Part shown: positions 53,150 through 60,579 of the stretch, piece after piece
How the letters are laid out: every line of letters begins with the position of its first letter
Position numbering within the stretch: the stretch's first letter is position 1
DNA from: Paenarthrobacter sp. JL.01a
Lineage (GTDB): Bacteria > Actinomycetota > Actinomycetes > Actinomycetales > Micrococcaceae
NCBI RefSeq assembly: GCF_025452095.1
Contig: NZ_CP104877.1
Span: 2,108,001-2,172,000, forward strand
Length of the DNA: 64,000 bases
Direction of reading: 5' to 3'
Notes under the pieces: model-generated
Databases searched by the model: none
The model's input: only the letters and a program-made list of their open reading frames with translations
Told to the model about the DNA's origin: nothing
Program-made: the position numbers and the translations under genes

Positions 53150-53992
53150 ATGGCAGATCAGGCAACCGTGGGGGCGGGCTCCGCGCCCGCCCCCACGGTG
53201 TTCTTTCTTTCCGACAGCACCGGGATCACGGCAGAAACCCTGGGCAACACGTTGCTGACCCAATTTCCGGGCCAGCGGCTGGAGCGCCGCACCATCCCGT
53301 TCATCACCACCATTGAGCAAGCACGCGAGGTGGTGGCCGTGATCGACAAAGTGGCGGCCTCAGGTCCCGTGCCGATCATCTTCTCTACTGCCGTGGGGCA
53401 GGACATCCGCGCCGTGCTGTCGCAAAGCCGCGGGCAGTTCTTCGACTTGTTCGGTACGCACATCGGGCAGCTGGAACAAACCCTCGGCTCTGCGGCCAAC
53501 GGCAAGCCTGGCCAGGCCCACGGAGTGGGGGATGCAGTCCGCTACCAGTCCCGCATGGCCGCCGTCGAATATGCGATCGAGCACGACGACGGCCAGTCCC
53601 TTCGCGCGCTGGAGCGTGCTGAGCTGATCCTCATCGCCCCCTCGCGCTGCGGCAAGACGCCCACCACCATGTATCTTGCCCTGCAGCATGGCATCCTGGC
53701 CGCCAACTTTCCCTTGGTCGAAGAGGATTTCGAGGTGTTGGCGCTCCCGAAGCCGTTGTTGCCTTTCGCGGACAAATGCTTCGGCCTGACTTCGCAACCG
53801 GTCAGGCTGAGCCAGATCCGCCAGGAACGCCGGCCGGGCAGCAGCTACGCATCCCTGAACCAATGCACCTTCGAACTCCGGAACGCCGAGGACATGTACA
53901 GGGCCAACAACATCCCGTACGTGAACTCCGCATCCATGTCGGTTGAGGAAATCTCGGCCACAGTACTCCAGCGAATGCAGCTGCATCACTGA
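53150..53992 (+). CDS. ppsR: PEP synthase regulatory protein (bifunctional kinase/pyrophosphorylase, DUF299)
   Basis: 280 residues. N-terminal FFLSDSTGITAETLGNTLLT, the P-loop LILIAPSRCGKTPTTMYLAL and C-terminal LNQCTFELRNAEDMYRANNI with PYVNSASMSVEEI. The DUF299 family uses ADP to phosphorylate, and phosphate to dephosphorylate, the regulatory threonine next to the catalytic histidine of PEP synthase. The ATG directly follows the ppsA stop, so both are co-translated. The alanine/proline-rich N-terminus is ordinary. Confidence 0.95.
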   Translation: MADQATVGAGSAPAPTVFFLSDSTGITAETLGNTLLTQFPGQRLERRTIPFITTIEQAREVVAVIDKVAASGPVPIIFSTAVGQDIRAVLSQSRGQFFDLFGTHIGQLEQTLGSAANGKPGQAHGVGDAVRYQSRMAAVEYAIEHDDGQSLRALERAELILIAPSRCGKTPTTMYLALQHGILAANFPLVEEDFEVLALPKPLLPFADKCFGLTSQPVRLSQIRQERRPGSSYASLNQCTFELRNAEDMYRANNIPYVNSASMSVEEISATVLQRMQLHH

Positions 53993-54002
53993 GATTGGGC
54001 TG

Positions 54003-54033
54003 GCCCTACTCTGTCCCCAGGACCCGGTAGGGC
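54003..54033 (+). terminator. Stem-loop after ppsR
   Basis: GCCCTAC (54003-54009) pairs with GTAGGGC (54027-54033); an inner GTCC/GGAC pair lies within the loop. Ten bp past the ppsR stop, before the next promoter. Confidence 0.55.
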
Positions 54034-54063
54034 TCAGTTCGTTGGGCACCTTGCCCCAAAGTA

Positions 54064-54077
54064 CTAAGCATGCTTAG
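54064..54077. promoter_or_regulatory. Palindrome shared with the katE promoter
   Basis: CTAAGCATGCTTAG, identical to the 14-bp core at 22747-22760 before katE, and at nearly the same distance (49 bp) from the start codon of the downstream gene at 54127. Confidence 0.7.
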
Positions 54078-54126
54078 CTAATTTGGAACGGCCCGGCGCC
54101 TGTGGGCCCGAAAGTTGGAGGGGGCC

Positions 54127-54552
54127 ATGCCCAAGACCGGGAAGAATGATCACGCCCGCAAAGATGAACTGCCGTCGACATTGCAACGTTCGGAGCAGAA
54201 GGCCCAGGACACGTTCGCCAAGACCTACGATTCGGCCATGGAATCCTACGACAACGATGCCAGCCGGGCGGCACGCACTGCCTTTGCTTCCTTGAAGCAC
54301 AGTTACGAGAAAGTCGGGGACCACTGGGAACCCAAGGACGAGCGCGGTCCTTCCGATGCGCACGCCGTGGAAGGCGTGGACTCAACCTCGCCGACAGCTG
54401 GGGGAGTGGATGCCAATGCATCCAAGGGGCACCTCTACGAAAGGGCCCAACAGCTTGGCATCAAGGGCCGTTCGAAAATGAGCAAGGACGAGCTCGTGAA
54501 CGCGCTGCAGAAGGCCAATGACGCCGCCACCCGGCGGGCACGCGAAGGCTAA
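54127..54552 (+). CDS. ChaB-like / Rho N-terminal-domain protein, probably stress-related
   Basis: 141 residues, preceded by GGAGG. Residues about 10-70 resemble ChaB (DELPSTLQRSEQKAQDTFAK, SRAARTAFASLKHSYEKVGD). A disordered acidic linker follows. Residues about 100-135 form a Rho_N/SAP-like helix bundle (GHLYERAQQLGIKGRSKMSK, DELVNALQKAN) that usually binds nucleic acid. Function unknown; similar two-part proteins are common in actinobacteria. The katE-type palindrome in its promoter suggests expression under oxidative or general stress (inference). Confidence 0.8.
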   Translation: MPKTGKNDHARKDELPSTLQRSEQKAQDTFAKTYDSAMESYDNDASRAARTAFASLKHSYEKVGDHWEPKDERGPSDAHAVEGVDSTSPTAGGVDANASKGHLYERAQQLGIKGRSKMSKDELVNALQKANDAATRRAREG

Positions 54553-54597
54553 TCGCGGTTCTTCCGCATCCCCCTGTCGCGTTCCCCGGACATGACG

Positions 54598-54629
54598 TGG
54601 GCAGGGCCACCGTGTGGTGGCCCTGCCCA
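54598..54629. terminator. Bidirectional terminator
   Basis: Perfect 14-bp stem TGGGCAGGGCCACC (54598-54611) / GGTGGCCCTGCCCA (54616-54629) with a GTGT loop, between two converging genes (54552 and 54756). Confidence 0.88.
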
Positions 54630-54755
54630 TGCTGCGCTGGCATCCCTTCCTGCGCCCGTCCTTCGGGCTACCTGTTGCGATGGTGTGCAGAATGCGATTC
54701 CCAAACGCCCGCCGGGGAGACTGCTCCCGGCGACTTCTTGAAGTGCGGCTCCCGC

Positions 54756-56204
54756 CTACATGATTCCGGTGGGGACCAACAGCGCCCATGCCAGGGCCGG
54801 TGCCACCAGGACAACACCGCCGGCGTATGCCATGAGCTGCTTGTAAACGCGCTGGCGGTCATCATCGCGGGCGTTGGCCACTACCAGTGCTCCATCGGTG
54901 GAGAAGGGCGATACGTCCACCACGGTTGCCGCGATGGCCAGAGCCGCCACCGTACCTGAGGCGCTGAGCGAACTCGTCGCCAGCAGCGGGCCTGCCAGGG
55001 GGATGAAAGCGGTGAGGAGCGCCGTGGAGGACGCGAAGGCCGAACCGACTCCGATCACGTAGCAGAGGACCAGTGCAATCAGCAGCGGCGCACCAAGTGC
55101 CAATGCCATCTCCGCGAGGGTGTCAATCACGCCGACGTGCTGGAGCAAGGAAACGTAGGTGATCATGCCGGCCACCAGCAGGACAGTGGACCAGGAGATG
55201 CCGCCAATGAAGGTCTTGTGCTCCTTGATGTTGACCAGGGCCAACAACAGTCCTGCCGAGAGGGCCACGAAGCCAATCGGCATGCGGAAGCCGAGGGTGC
55301 AGACGAGGATCGCCAGGATGAGTGCCAAGGTGAGGATCTGCTGGCCGCTGGGACGCTCGATTCGGGCTGTGTCGAGTCCGGCGTACTCGTTGGAGTGCTT
55401 GTCGCGCAGCTTGCCCATGAGGGCGAAGAGCACGATCGTCAGGGCCGACAGAATGAAGTTGAGGGCGAAGCTGGCCAGGAACAACGCGCCTTGGTCGATG
55501 GGAAAGTCGTTCTTGTGTGCGATGTCGTGGACGAGGACGCCCGCCACGGAAAGGGGCGAGAAGCCGCCTGCGTGGGCTCCGTTGATGACGAAGGCGCCCA
55601 TGAGGACGGGGTGGATGCGCGATTCGTAGGCAAGGCCCAGTGCCGCGGGTGCCAGCAGCGCGACGGCGGCGGGGCTGAAGGTGCCCAGCGAGGTGAGGGC
55701 GGCGGCCATGAGGAAAAAGACCCACGGCAGGAGCATGGTCTTGCCCCTGACCATCCTGACGCAGCTTTGGACGATGATGTCGATGGAACCGTTTCGCTGC
55801 GCCATGCTGAAGAAGTAGGTGACGCCGATGATCGTCAGCACGATGCTGGCGGGGAACTCTTCAAGAATCTGCTTGTCGGTCATGCCGAGGACGAAGTAGC
55901 CGACGCCGAAGGAGGCTACCAGCCCCATCACGCCGATGTTGAGCGGCCACTTGGTGGCGACGACGAACATCACCACCAGGATGACCAGCGGGATGATCTG
56001 CGTGGCAGTCATGGTCGGCTCCGATTCCGGGGTGGCCGCCGGGTTGAAGACCGCACCCCCAAACAGGATGGCGACCAGACCCAGGATGACGGAAGCGGCA
56101 ACCGTTACCAGCAGGATACGGCGGCGTGTGTTGGGGCGCTTGGAACGCTGGTCACGAATGTCGCTCTCTGCCTCGGGAGTTGGTTGGTAAATAGTCTTAG
56201 CCAT
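54756..56204 (-). CDS. MatC/SLC13-type dicarboxylate or tricarboxylate carrier
   Basis: 482 residues with about 12 hydrophobic segments. A charged N-terminus (about 1-28) precedes TM1. The MatC N-terminal domain occupies TM2-TM6 (IIPLVILVVMFVVATKWPLN, TSLGTFSPAAVALLAPAALG, GAHAGGFSPLSVAGVLVHD). The C-terminal half repeats the ion-transporter fold (VIGVGSAFASSTALLTAFIP, TVVDVSPFSTDGALVVANA); SP[FL]S signatures in both halves are typical. The PrpF gene lies 12 bp upstream on the same strand, so import of a di- or tricarboxylate processed by PrpF is likely. Confidence 0.88.
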   Translation of the reverse strand: MAKTIYQPTPEAESDIRDQRSKRPNTRRRILLVTVAASVILGLVAILFGGAVFNPAATPESEPTMTATQIIPLVILVVMFVVATKWPLNIGVMGLVASFGVGYFVLGMTDKQILEEFPASIVLTIIGVTYFFSMAQRNGSIDIIVQSCVRMVRGKTMLLPWVFFLMAAALTSLGTFSPAAVALLAPAALGLAYESRIHPVLMGAFVINGAHAGGFSPLSVAGVLVHDIAHKNDFPIDQGALFLASFALNFILSALTIVLFALMGKLRDKHSNEYAGLDTARIERPSGQQILTLALILAILVCTLGFRMPIGFVALSAGLLLALVNIKEHKTFIGGISWSTVLLVAGMITYVSLLQHVGVIDTLAEMALALGAPLLIALVLCYVIGVGSAFASSTALLTAFIPLAGPLLATSSLSASGTVAALAIAATVVDVSPFSTDGALVVANARDDDRQRVYKQLMAYAGGVVLVAPALAWALLVPTGIM

Positions 56205-56216
56205 GGTGTTCTCTCC

Positions 56217-57335
56217 TCATCGAGTGGCTGTTTCCAGTGAGGCTTCGACGGCGTTGCCGAGAGTCTCCGGGAGGTGGATGATGCTGGTGGCGATGCTGCG
56301 GGCTGTCCGGTCAACGCCGACAAGAACGGAGCCGTGGTGCTCTTCGCTCCATGTTTCGATGACACCGGCGGGTGTCTTCAGTTTCAGTTCTGCGCGTGCG
56401 GCTTCGCCTGTGATGGCGTTAAGCACTGTCCCCGGTGTCCGCGCGGCGAGGGTCAAGGCGATGCTTCCGGTGATGGCCAGGGCCGGATGCGGCTTGCCCA
56501 TGGAAAGCATCATGACGTTGACATCGGAGTCAGGATTCGCGCCGCTGGGCGGGCCGACGATGGCCAGCTTCGGTACGGCCCGGGCCGCTTGGGCGGGCGT
56601 GGCCGCCATTCCCATCCGGACTGCTCCCTGGCGGCGGATGGTGTCCAGGGTGTCCAGGTGCTGTTCCACACCTTCCTTCCACGAGTCGTAACGGGCAGTG
56701 TCCAGTCCAAGATCTTCGGCGCGGACAATAACCACAGGAGCGCCGGCGTCGACCATCGATACGGTCCAGGACTTTCCGGCGGCCATCACGGTGTCGCTTG
56801 CGGTTCCGGTGGGCAGCAGCTGTCCGGTCGTTTTGCCGGCAGGATCCTGGAAGCCGAGGCCCACCTTGAATCCGGGAAAGGCGACGCCTGGCATCTGCGC
56901 GTCCGGGACGATGGGCAGGGCCCCCGAGGGAGTTGCCACCTGCTGGATGATGAGCTGGTCTGTATTTGTATTGCGGGTGACGATCCGCGTCGTGTCGCCC
57001 TGGGGGGTGACCCATCCCTTTTCGATGGCATAAAGACCCACTACAGCTGAGCAGTTTCCGCAGTTGCTGCCCCAATCGACGGTGGCTTCCTCGATGCCTA
57101 CTTGGGCGAAGGTGAACTCCACGTCAACGGAAGGGTCTGACGGGCGACGCAGGATCATCGCCTTGCTGGTGGTGGAGGTCGCGCCACCGACCCCATCGAT
57201 TTGCCGGGAATCGGGACTTCCGAAGAGGCGCGGCAGCAGTTGGTCGAGGTCGATGCTGGTTTCGTTCAAATTTTCGGTCTCGAAGACCCAGCACTTGCTG
57301 GTTCCTCCGCGCATCCACTCTGCTTCAATCTTCAT
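56217..57335 (-). CDS. prpF: PrpF-family isomerase (aconitate/oxalomesaconate/itaconate type)
   Basis: 372 residues from the ATG at 57335 with AGGAG upstream. PrpF signature: MRGGTSKCWVF at the N-terminus, GGATSTTSKAMIL, VDWGSNCGNCSAVVG and DVNVMMLSMGKPHPALAITG. The fold is a double diaminopimelate-epimerase-like barrel. Family members move double bonds or isomerise 2-methylaconitate, 4-oxalomesaconate or methylitaconate, using Lys and Cys/Ser. No methylcitrate-cycle genes (prpC, prpD, acnD) are in the window, so the substrate is not fixed; the MatC carrier and LysR regulator suggest a dedicated catabolic route. Confidence 0.88.
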   Translation of the reverse strand: MKIEAEWMRGGTSKCWVFETENLNETSIDLDQLLPRLFGSPDSRQIDGVGGATSTTSKAMILRRPSDPSVDVEFTFAQVGIEEATVDWGSNCGNCSAVVGLYAIEKGWVTPQGDTTRIVTRNTNTDQLIIQQVATPSGALPIVPDAQMPGVAFPGFKVGLGFQDPAGKTTGQLLPTGTASDTVMAAGKSWTVSMVDAGAPVVIVRAEDLGLDTARYDSWKEGVEQHLDTLDTIRRQGAVRMGMAATPAQAARAVPKLAIVGPPSGANPDSDVNVMMLSMGKPHPALAITGSIALTLAARTPGTVLNAITGEAARAELKLKTPAGVIETWSEEHHGSVLVGVDRTARSIATSIIHLPETLGNAVEASLETATR

Positions 57336-57515
57336 CAGTCCTGCACTCCTTCTGCCGTTCCCGGCGGGCTCTTCATTCAGCATGAGCCGGATCACACATG
57401 AAGACAATGTGCAATAAATGAAGGAGGGTGTAGCAATGCTTCATTCATCGCAGAATGGGGACTGGATCATGCCGTTTCTGGCTGTTGAAGGGGCTAAGCG
57501 GGCTAATGGATGGTT

Positions 57516-57529
57516 GATATCCCGGTATC
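57516..57529 (+). promoter_or_regulatory. Possible LysR binding site between prpF and lysR-type genes
   Basis: GATA (57516-57519) and TATC (57526-57529), a short interrupted palindrome in the 233-bp divergent promoter region, 40 bp before the LysR TTG start. Weak call. Confidence 0.3.
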
Positions 57530-57568
57530 CATGTATAGGATTAACCAAATCCGCAGAAGGGTACACAA

Positions 57569-58507
57569 TTGCTTAACGATGAAGCCCAAAATTTATACGA
57601 CATCCGCAGGCTTGCTCTGTTGGTCGAGGTGGTGGAGCAAGGTTCGATCACCGCAGCAGCTGACACCATGATGTACACCCCTTCCGCCGTGTCCCAGCAG
57701 TTACGCAAACTCGAGCAGGAGGTAGGCCAGCCGCTCCTGAACAGACGCTCGCGGGGAGTAGTGCCCACGGAGGCGGGCCAGGTACTGGCGGGCCACGCGC
57801 GTAAGATCCTGGGACAGATCCGTGCAGCCCAATCCGATATAGACCAAATCGCGGGCCTCCGGCGGGGCTCGCTGACCATCGGCACCTTTCCCACCTTGGC
57901 GGGCTCTTTTCTCCCGGTTGTCATCCGGGCCTTCAAAAAGCGCTACCCGGCCATCGGCCTATCTGTTAGAAGTGCCCGGTTCGATGAGTTGGTGTCGGAC
58001 CTGGAGTCGGGAGTTACTGGTCTGTGCCTCCTGTGGGACTACCCGTGGAATCGCTTCGAAGACGAGTCGATCAGGACCACTGAGGTTTTCCAGGAGAGTA
58101 CCGTCATCCTGGTGGCGAAGGGACATCCTCTGGCGGAGCGCGACGAAGTGTCCATGAACGAGCTCCGCAAGGAATCGTGGATCGTCCGCGCGGAGGCCCA
58201 TCCCGTAGTGGAGGTTCTCCAGCGCTCTGCGCACGACGCCGGCTTTGAACCGACCATCGGCTTCCTGGCCAACGACTACCAGGAAGCGCAGGCCATGGTG
58301 AGTGTCGGCATGGGGGTCGCAATGGTTCCCAAGACAGCAGTGGCGTTGCAGCACCCCGATGTCAGGGTCCTGAGCCTAGGCTCGGCAGCCCCGCTTCGCC
58401 GGGTGCTGCTGGCGCAACGCCAGGACAAGGTTTATGCGCCGGCAGAGGTGGCTTTCCACACCACTCTTTTGGAAATCGCGCGCGAACGCGGCGCCGATTA
58501 CCTCTGA
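57569..58507 (+). CDS. LysR-family transcriptional regulator
   Basis: 312 residues from a TTG at 57569. N-terminal winged HTH: IRRLALLVEVVEQGSITAAA, TPSAVSQQLRKLEQEVGQPL, LLNRRSRGVVPTEAGQVLAG. The effector domain follows (LTIGTFPTLAGSFLPVVIRA, VSVGMGVAMVPKTAVAL). Divergent from prpF-matC, the classical layout for a LysR activator of its neighbours, which probably responds to the carboxylate they handle. No ATG/GTG start lies nearby in frame. Confidence 0.92.
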   Translation: MLNDEAQNLYDIRRLALLVEVVEQGSITAAADTMMYTPSAVSQQLRKLEQEVGQPLLNRRSRGVVPTEAGQVLAGHARKILGQIRAAQSDIDQIAGLRRGSLTIGTFPTLAGSFLPVVIRAFKKRYPAIGLSVRSARFDELVSDLESGVTGLCLLWDYPWNRFEDESIRTTEVFQESTVILVAKGHPLAERDEVSMNELRKESWIVRAEAHPVVEVLQRSAHDAGFEPTIGFLANDYQEAQAMVSVGMGVAMVPKTAVALQHPDVRVLSLGSAAPLRRVLLAQRQDKVYAPAEVAFHTTLLEIARERGADYL

Positions 58508-58544
58508 CTGCAGGTGGCGGGACGGCCAAAACCTCATCCCCGGC

Positions 58545-59357
58545 TCAGGTCAGATGGTCGAAATCGCCACGTGCCCACGCAGCGTGCCGTGCAGCCGATA
58601 GGCGCAGAATCTCCCGGGCGTCAGTACTGATCACGTTATTGAAGTTGCCATAGATCCGGTCGAAGGTGAGTTCTCCCAGCTGGGCGGCGATCCGCAAGGC
58701 CACATCACCGGAGAGCGGAAGATGGTTCGGGTAGCTGCGCATGAACGCTATGGAGCAACGGTCCGGATTGGGAAAGACGCTGTCGCCGGTGAGCAGGACA
58801 CCTCGCCCCTGTGCTCCCGCTGCCCAGTGGGCCACTGCGCTGCCCGGGAAATGGCCCCCGGTCTGGTGCAGGGCCAACCCTTCGGCAAGCTGCAAGCCCC
58901 CCGACCAATAGGTAATCATCGGATCCTCGCGCCCAAGCCAGTCGCGGTCGGCTTCGGCAACCAACACTGGGACGCCCCCAAGCCGGCGCGACCACTCCAC
59001 TTGGACTCCGAACATGTGTGGATGGCTCGAAGCGATGGCCAGCACAGGACCATGCGCGAGCACGGAGCGCACGAGGTTGTCATCGACATAGCCAATTGGA
59101 TCCCAAAGCAGTGAACCTTGAGGCGTTACCACCAGCTGAGTGGTCTGGCCGATCCCTACCTTCGGTGCGGTGCTGATGCCAAGGAGCCCCGGCTCGTTCT
59201 CCCTCAATGGTGCCTGTTGGCCTGCCTGCTCCAGCGCCTCCAGTGTGAGCCAGGCTTGCCCATCCAGGGGAACATATTGTCGTTCATCAGCGCAGATGGG
59301 ACAGGAAGCGGGCACGGGTTCATCGCGTTCGACGGCGCAGGTTGCACAGATCAGCAT
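58545..59357 (-). CDS. Metallo-beta-lactamase-fold hydrolase with N-terminal zinc ribbon
   Basis: 270 residues from the ATG at 59357, with GAGGAA upstream. The N-terminus has CATC and CPIC pairs, a rubredoxin-like knuckle. The body is a divergent MBL fold: IASSHPHMFGVQVEWSRRLG (HPH in place of HxHxDH), HQTGGHFPGSAVAHWAAG, GVLLTGDSVFPNPD and RIYGNFNNVIS. Several classical metal ligands are changed, so catalytic activity is uncertain. Divergent from oleA with a 181-bp gap. Confidence 0.8.
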   Translation of the reverse strand: MLICATCAVERDEPVPASCPICADERQYVPLDGQAWLTLEALEQAGQQAPLRENEPGLLGISTAPKVGIGQTTQLVVTPQGSLLWDPIGYVDDNLVRSVLAHGPVLAIASSHPHMFGVQVEWSRRLGGVPVLVAEADRDWLGREDPMITYWSGGLQLAEGLALHQTGGHFPGSAVAHWAAGAQGRGVLLTGDSVFPNPDRCSIAFMRSYPNHLPLSGDVALRIAAQLGELTFDRIYGNFNNVISTDAREILRLSAARHAAWARGDFDHLT

Positions 59358-59538
59358 TCGTTGTTCCTCGCGGGCATTTGCCCAGACTATGGCAAAAGAA
59401 ATTCTCCCGGAAGCGAAATCCGGGCGTTCCTTCCGGTGCGGGCGGGGGCCAAATAGGCATGAGGGGGATTTCCCCTGCATAGTTAATGTCTTGGGCTTGC
59501 ATTGATGGGTACAGTCACCGCAAGAATGCAGCACGGAA

Positions 59539-60579
59539 ATGAACAGGGGCTCGACTTTGGCAGGGAATGCAACCTTCCGGCACAGCAACACCGCACTGCT
59601 CTCGGTGAGCAGCGTCGAAGCCTCGAGAATTGTAAGTTCGAGGGACTTTGACCACAGGCTCGCATCCACCCTGAAGCGCCTGAAGTTTCCGCCGCGTTTG
59701 CTGGAGCGCGTGGCCGGCATCACGCACCGCAGATGGTGGGCGGCAGGGACTTCCTTTGATGACGCCGCTGTAGATGCGGGGGCAAAAGCCATGGCCGAAG
59801 CGGGCGTCGAGGCATCCGAAATCGGTTTGCTGATCAATACCTCCGTGACCAGGCGAAACCTGGAACCATCCGTGGCCGTCAAAATCCACCATGAACTCGG
59901 CTTGCCTTCGTCGGCGTTGAATTTCGATCTGGCCAACGCCTGCCTGGGATTCGTCAACGGCATGATCCTGGCGGCCAACATGATCGATTCCGGCCAAATC
60001 AAATATGCGGTGATTGTGAACGGCGAAGATGCCCAGAGCACCCAGGAAGCCACCTTGGAACGACTGCAGCGGCCCGAAACCACCCGCGAGGATTTCAACC
60101 GGGAATTTGCCACGCTCACGCTGGGATCAGGCGCTGCCGCGGCGGTCCTCGGACCCGCGAACGAGCACCCGGGCGGCCATCGGCTCGTCGGCGGTGTGAT
60201 GAGGGCAGGTACTGAGCACCACGAACTGTGCGTAGGCGGTATCGATGGCATGAACACCGACACCAAAGGCCTGCTCGATGGCGGCCTTCAACTGGTGGTG
60301 GACGCCTGGCATGAGGCCCAGCGGGAGTGGGACTGGGCGGCAATGGACCGCTATGTCACCCACCAGGTCAGCAACGCCTACACCCAGGCGATCATTAATG
60401 CCATCGACCTGGACCCTGACAAGGTACCCATTACTTTCCCGCACTGGGGCAACGTTGGCCCGGCCTCCTTGCCCATGACCCTCGCTGCCGAGGCCCAATC
60501 GTTGACCTCCGGAGACCGTGTCCTGTGCATGGGTGTCGGTTCGGGCTTGAACGCGGGAATGGTGGAGATCGTTTGGTAG
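59539..60579 (+). CDS. oleA: OleA, head-to-head acyl condensing thiolase
   Basis: 346 residues. Condenses two long-chain acyl-CoAs by non-decarboxylative Claisen condensation to a 2-alkyl-3-ketoacid. Thiolase fold; nucleophile Cys135 in DLANACLGFVNG, the OleA-specific glutamate in TRRNLEPS (Glu109), catalytic histidine in YVTHQVSNAY and asparagine in HWGNVGPASLP. These distinguish it from FabH, which lacks the glutamate. It overlaps the presumed TTG start of oleBC by 7 bp. Confidence 0.93.
   Translation: MNRGSTLAGNATFRHSNTALLSVSSVEASRIVSSRDFDHRLASTLKRLKFPPRLLERVAGITHRRWWAAGTSFDDAAVDAGAKAMAEAGVEASEIGLLINTSVTRRNLEPSVAVKIHHELGLPSSALNFDLANACLGFVNGMILAANMIDSGQIKYAVIVNGEDAQSTQEATLERLQRPETTREDFNREFATLTLGSGAAAAVLGPANEHPGGHRLVGGVMRAGTEHHELCVGGIDGMNTDTKGLLDGGLQLVVDAWHEAQREWDWAAMDRYVTHQVSNAYTQAIINAIDLDPDKVPITFPHWGNVGPASLPMTLAAEAQSLTSGDRVLCMGVGSGLNAGMVEIVW

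Noticed and set aside
59358..60266. Extended N-terminus of the MBL-fold gene across oleA
   Set aside because: It covers oleA antisense, is not family-like, and a good ribosome site precedes the ATG at 59357.
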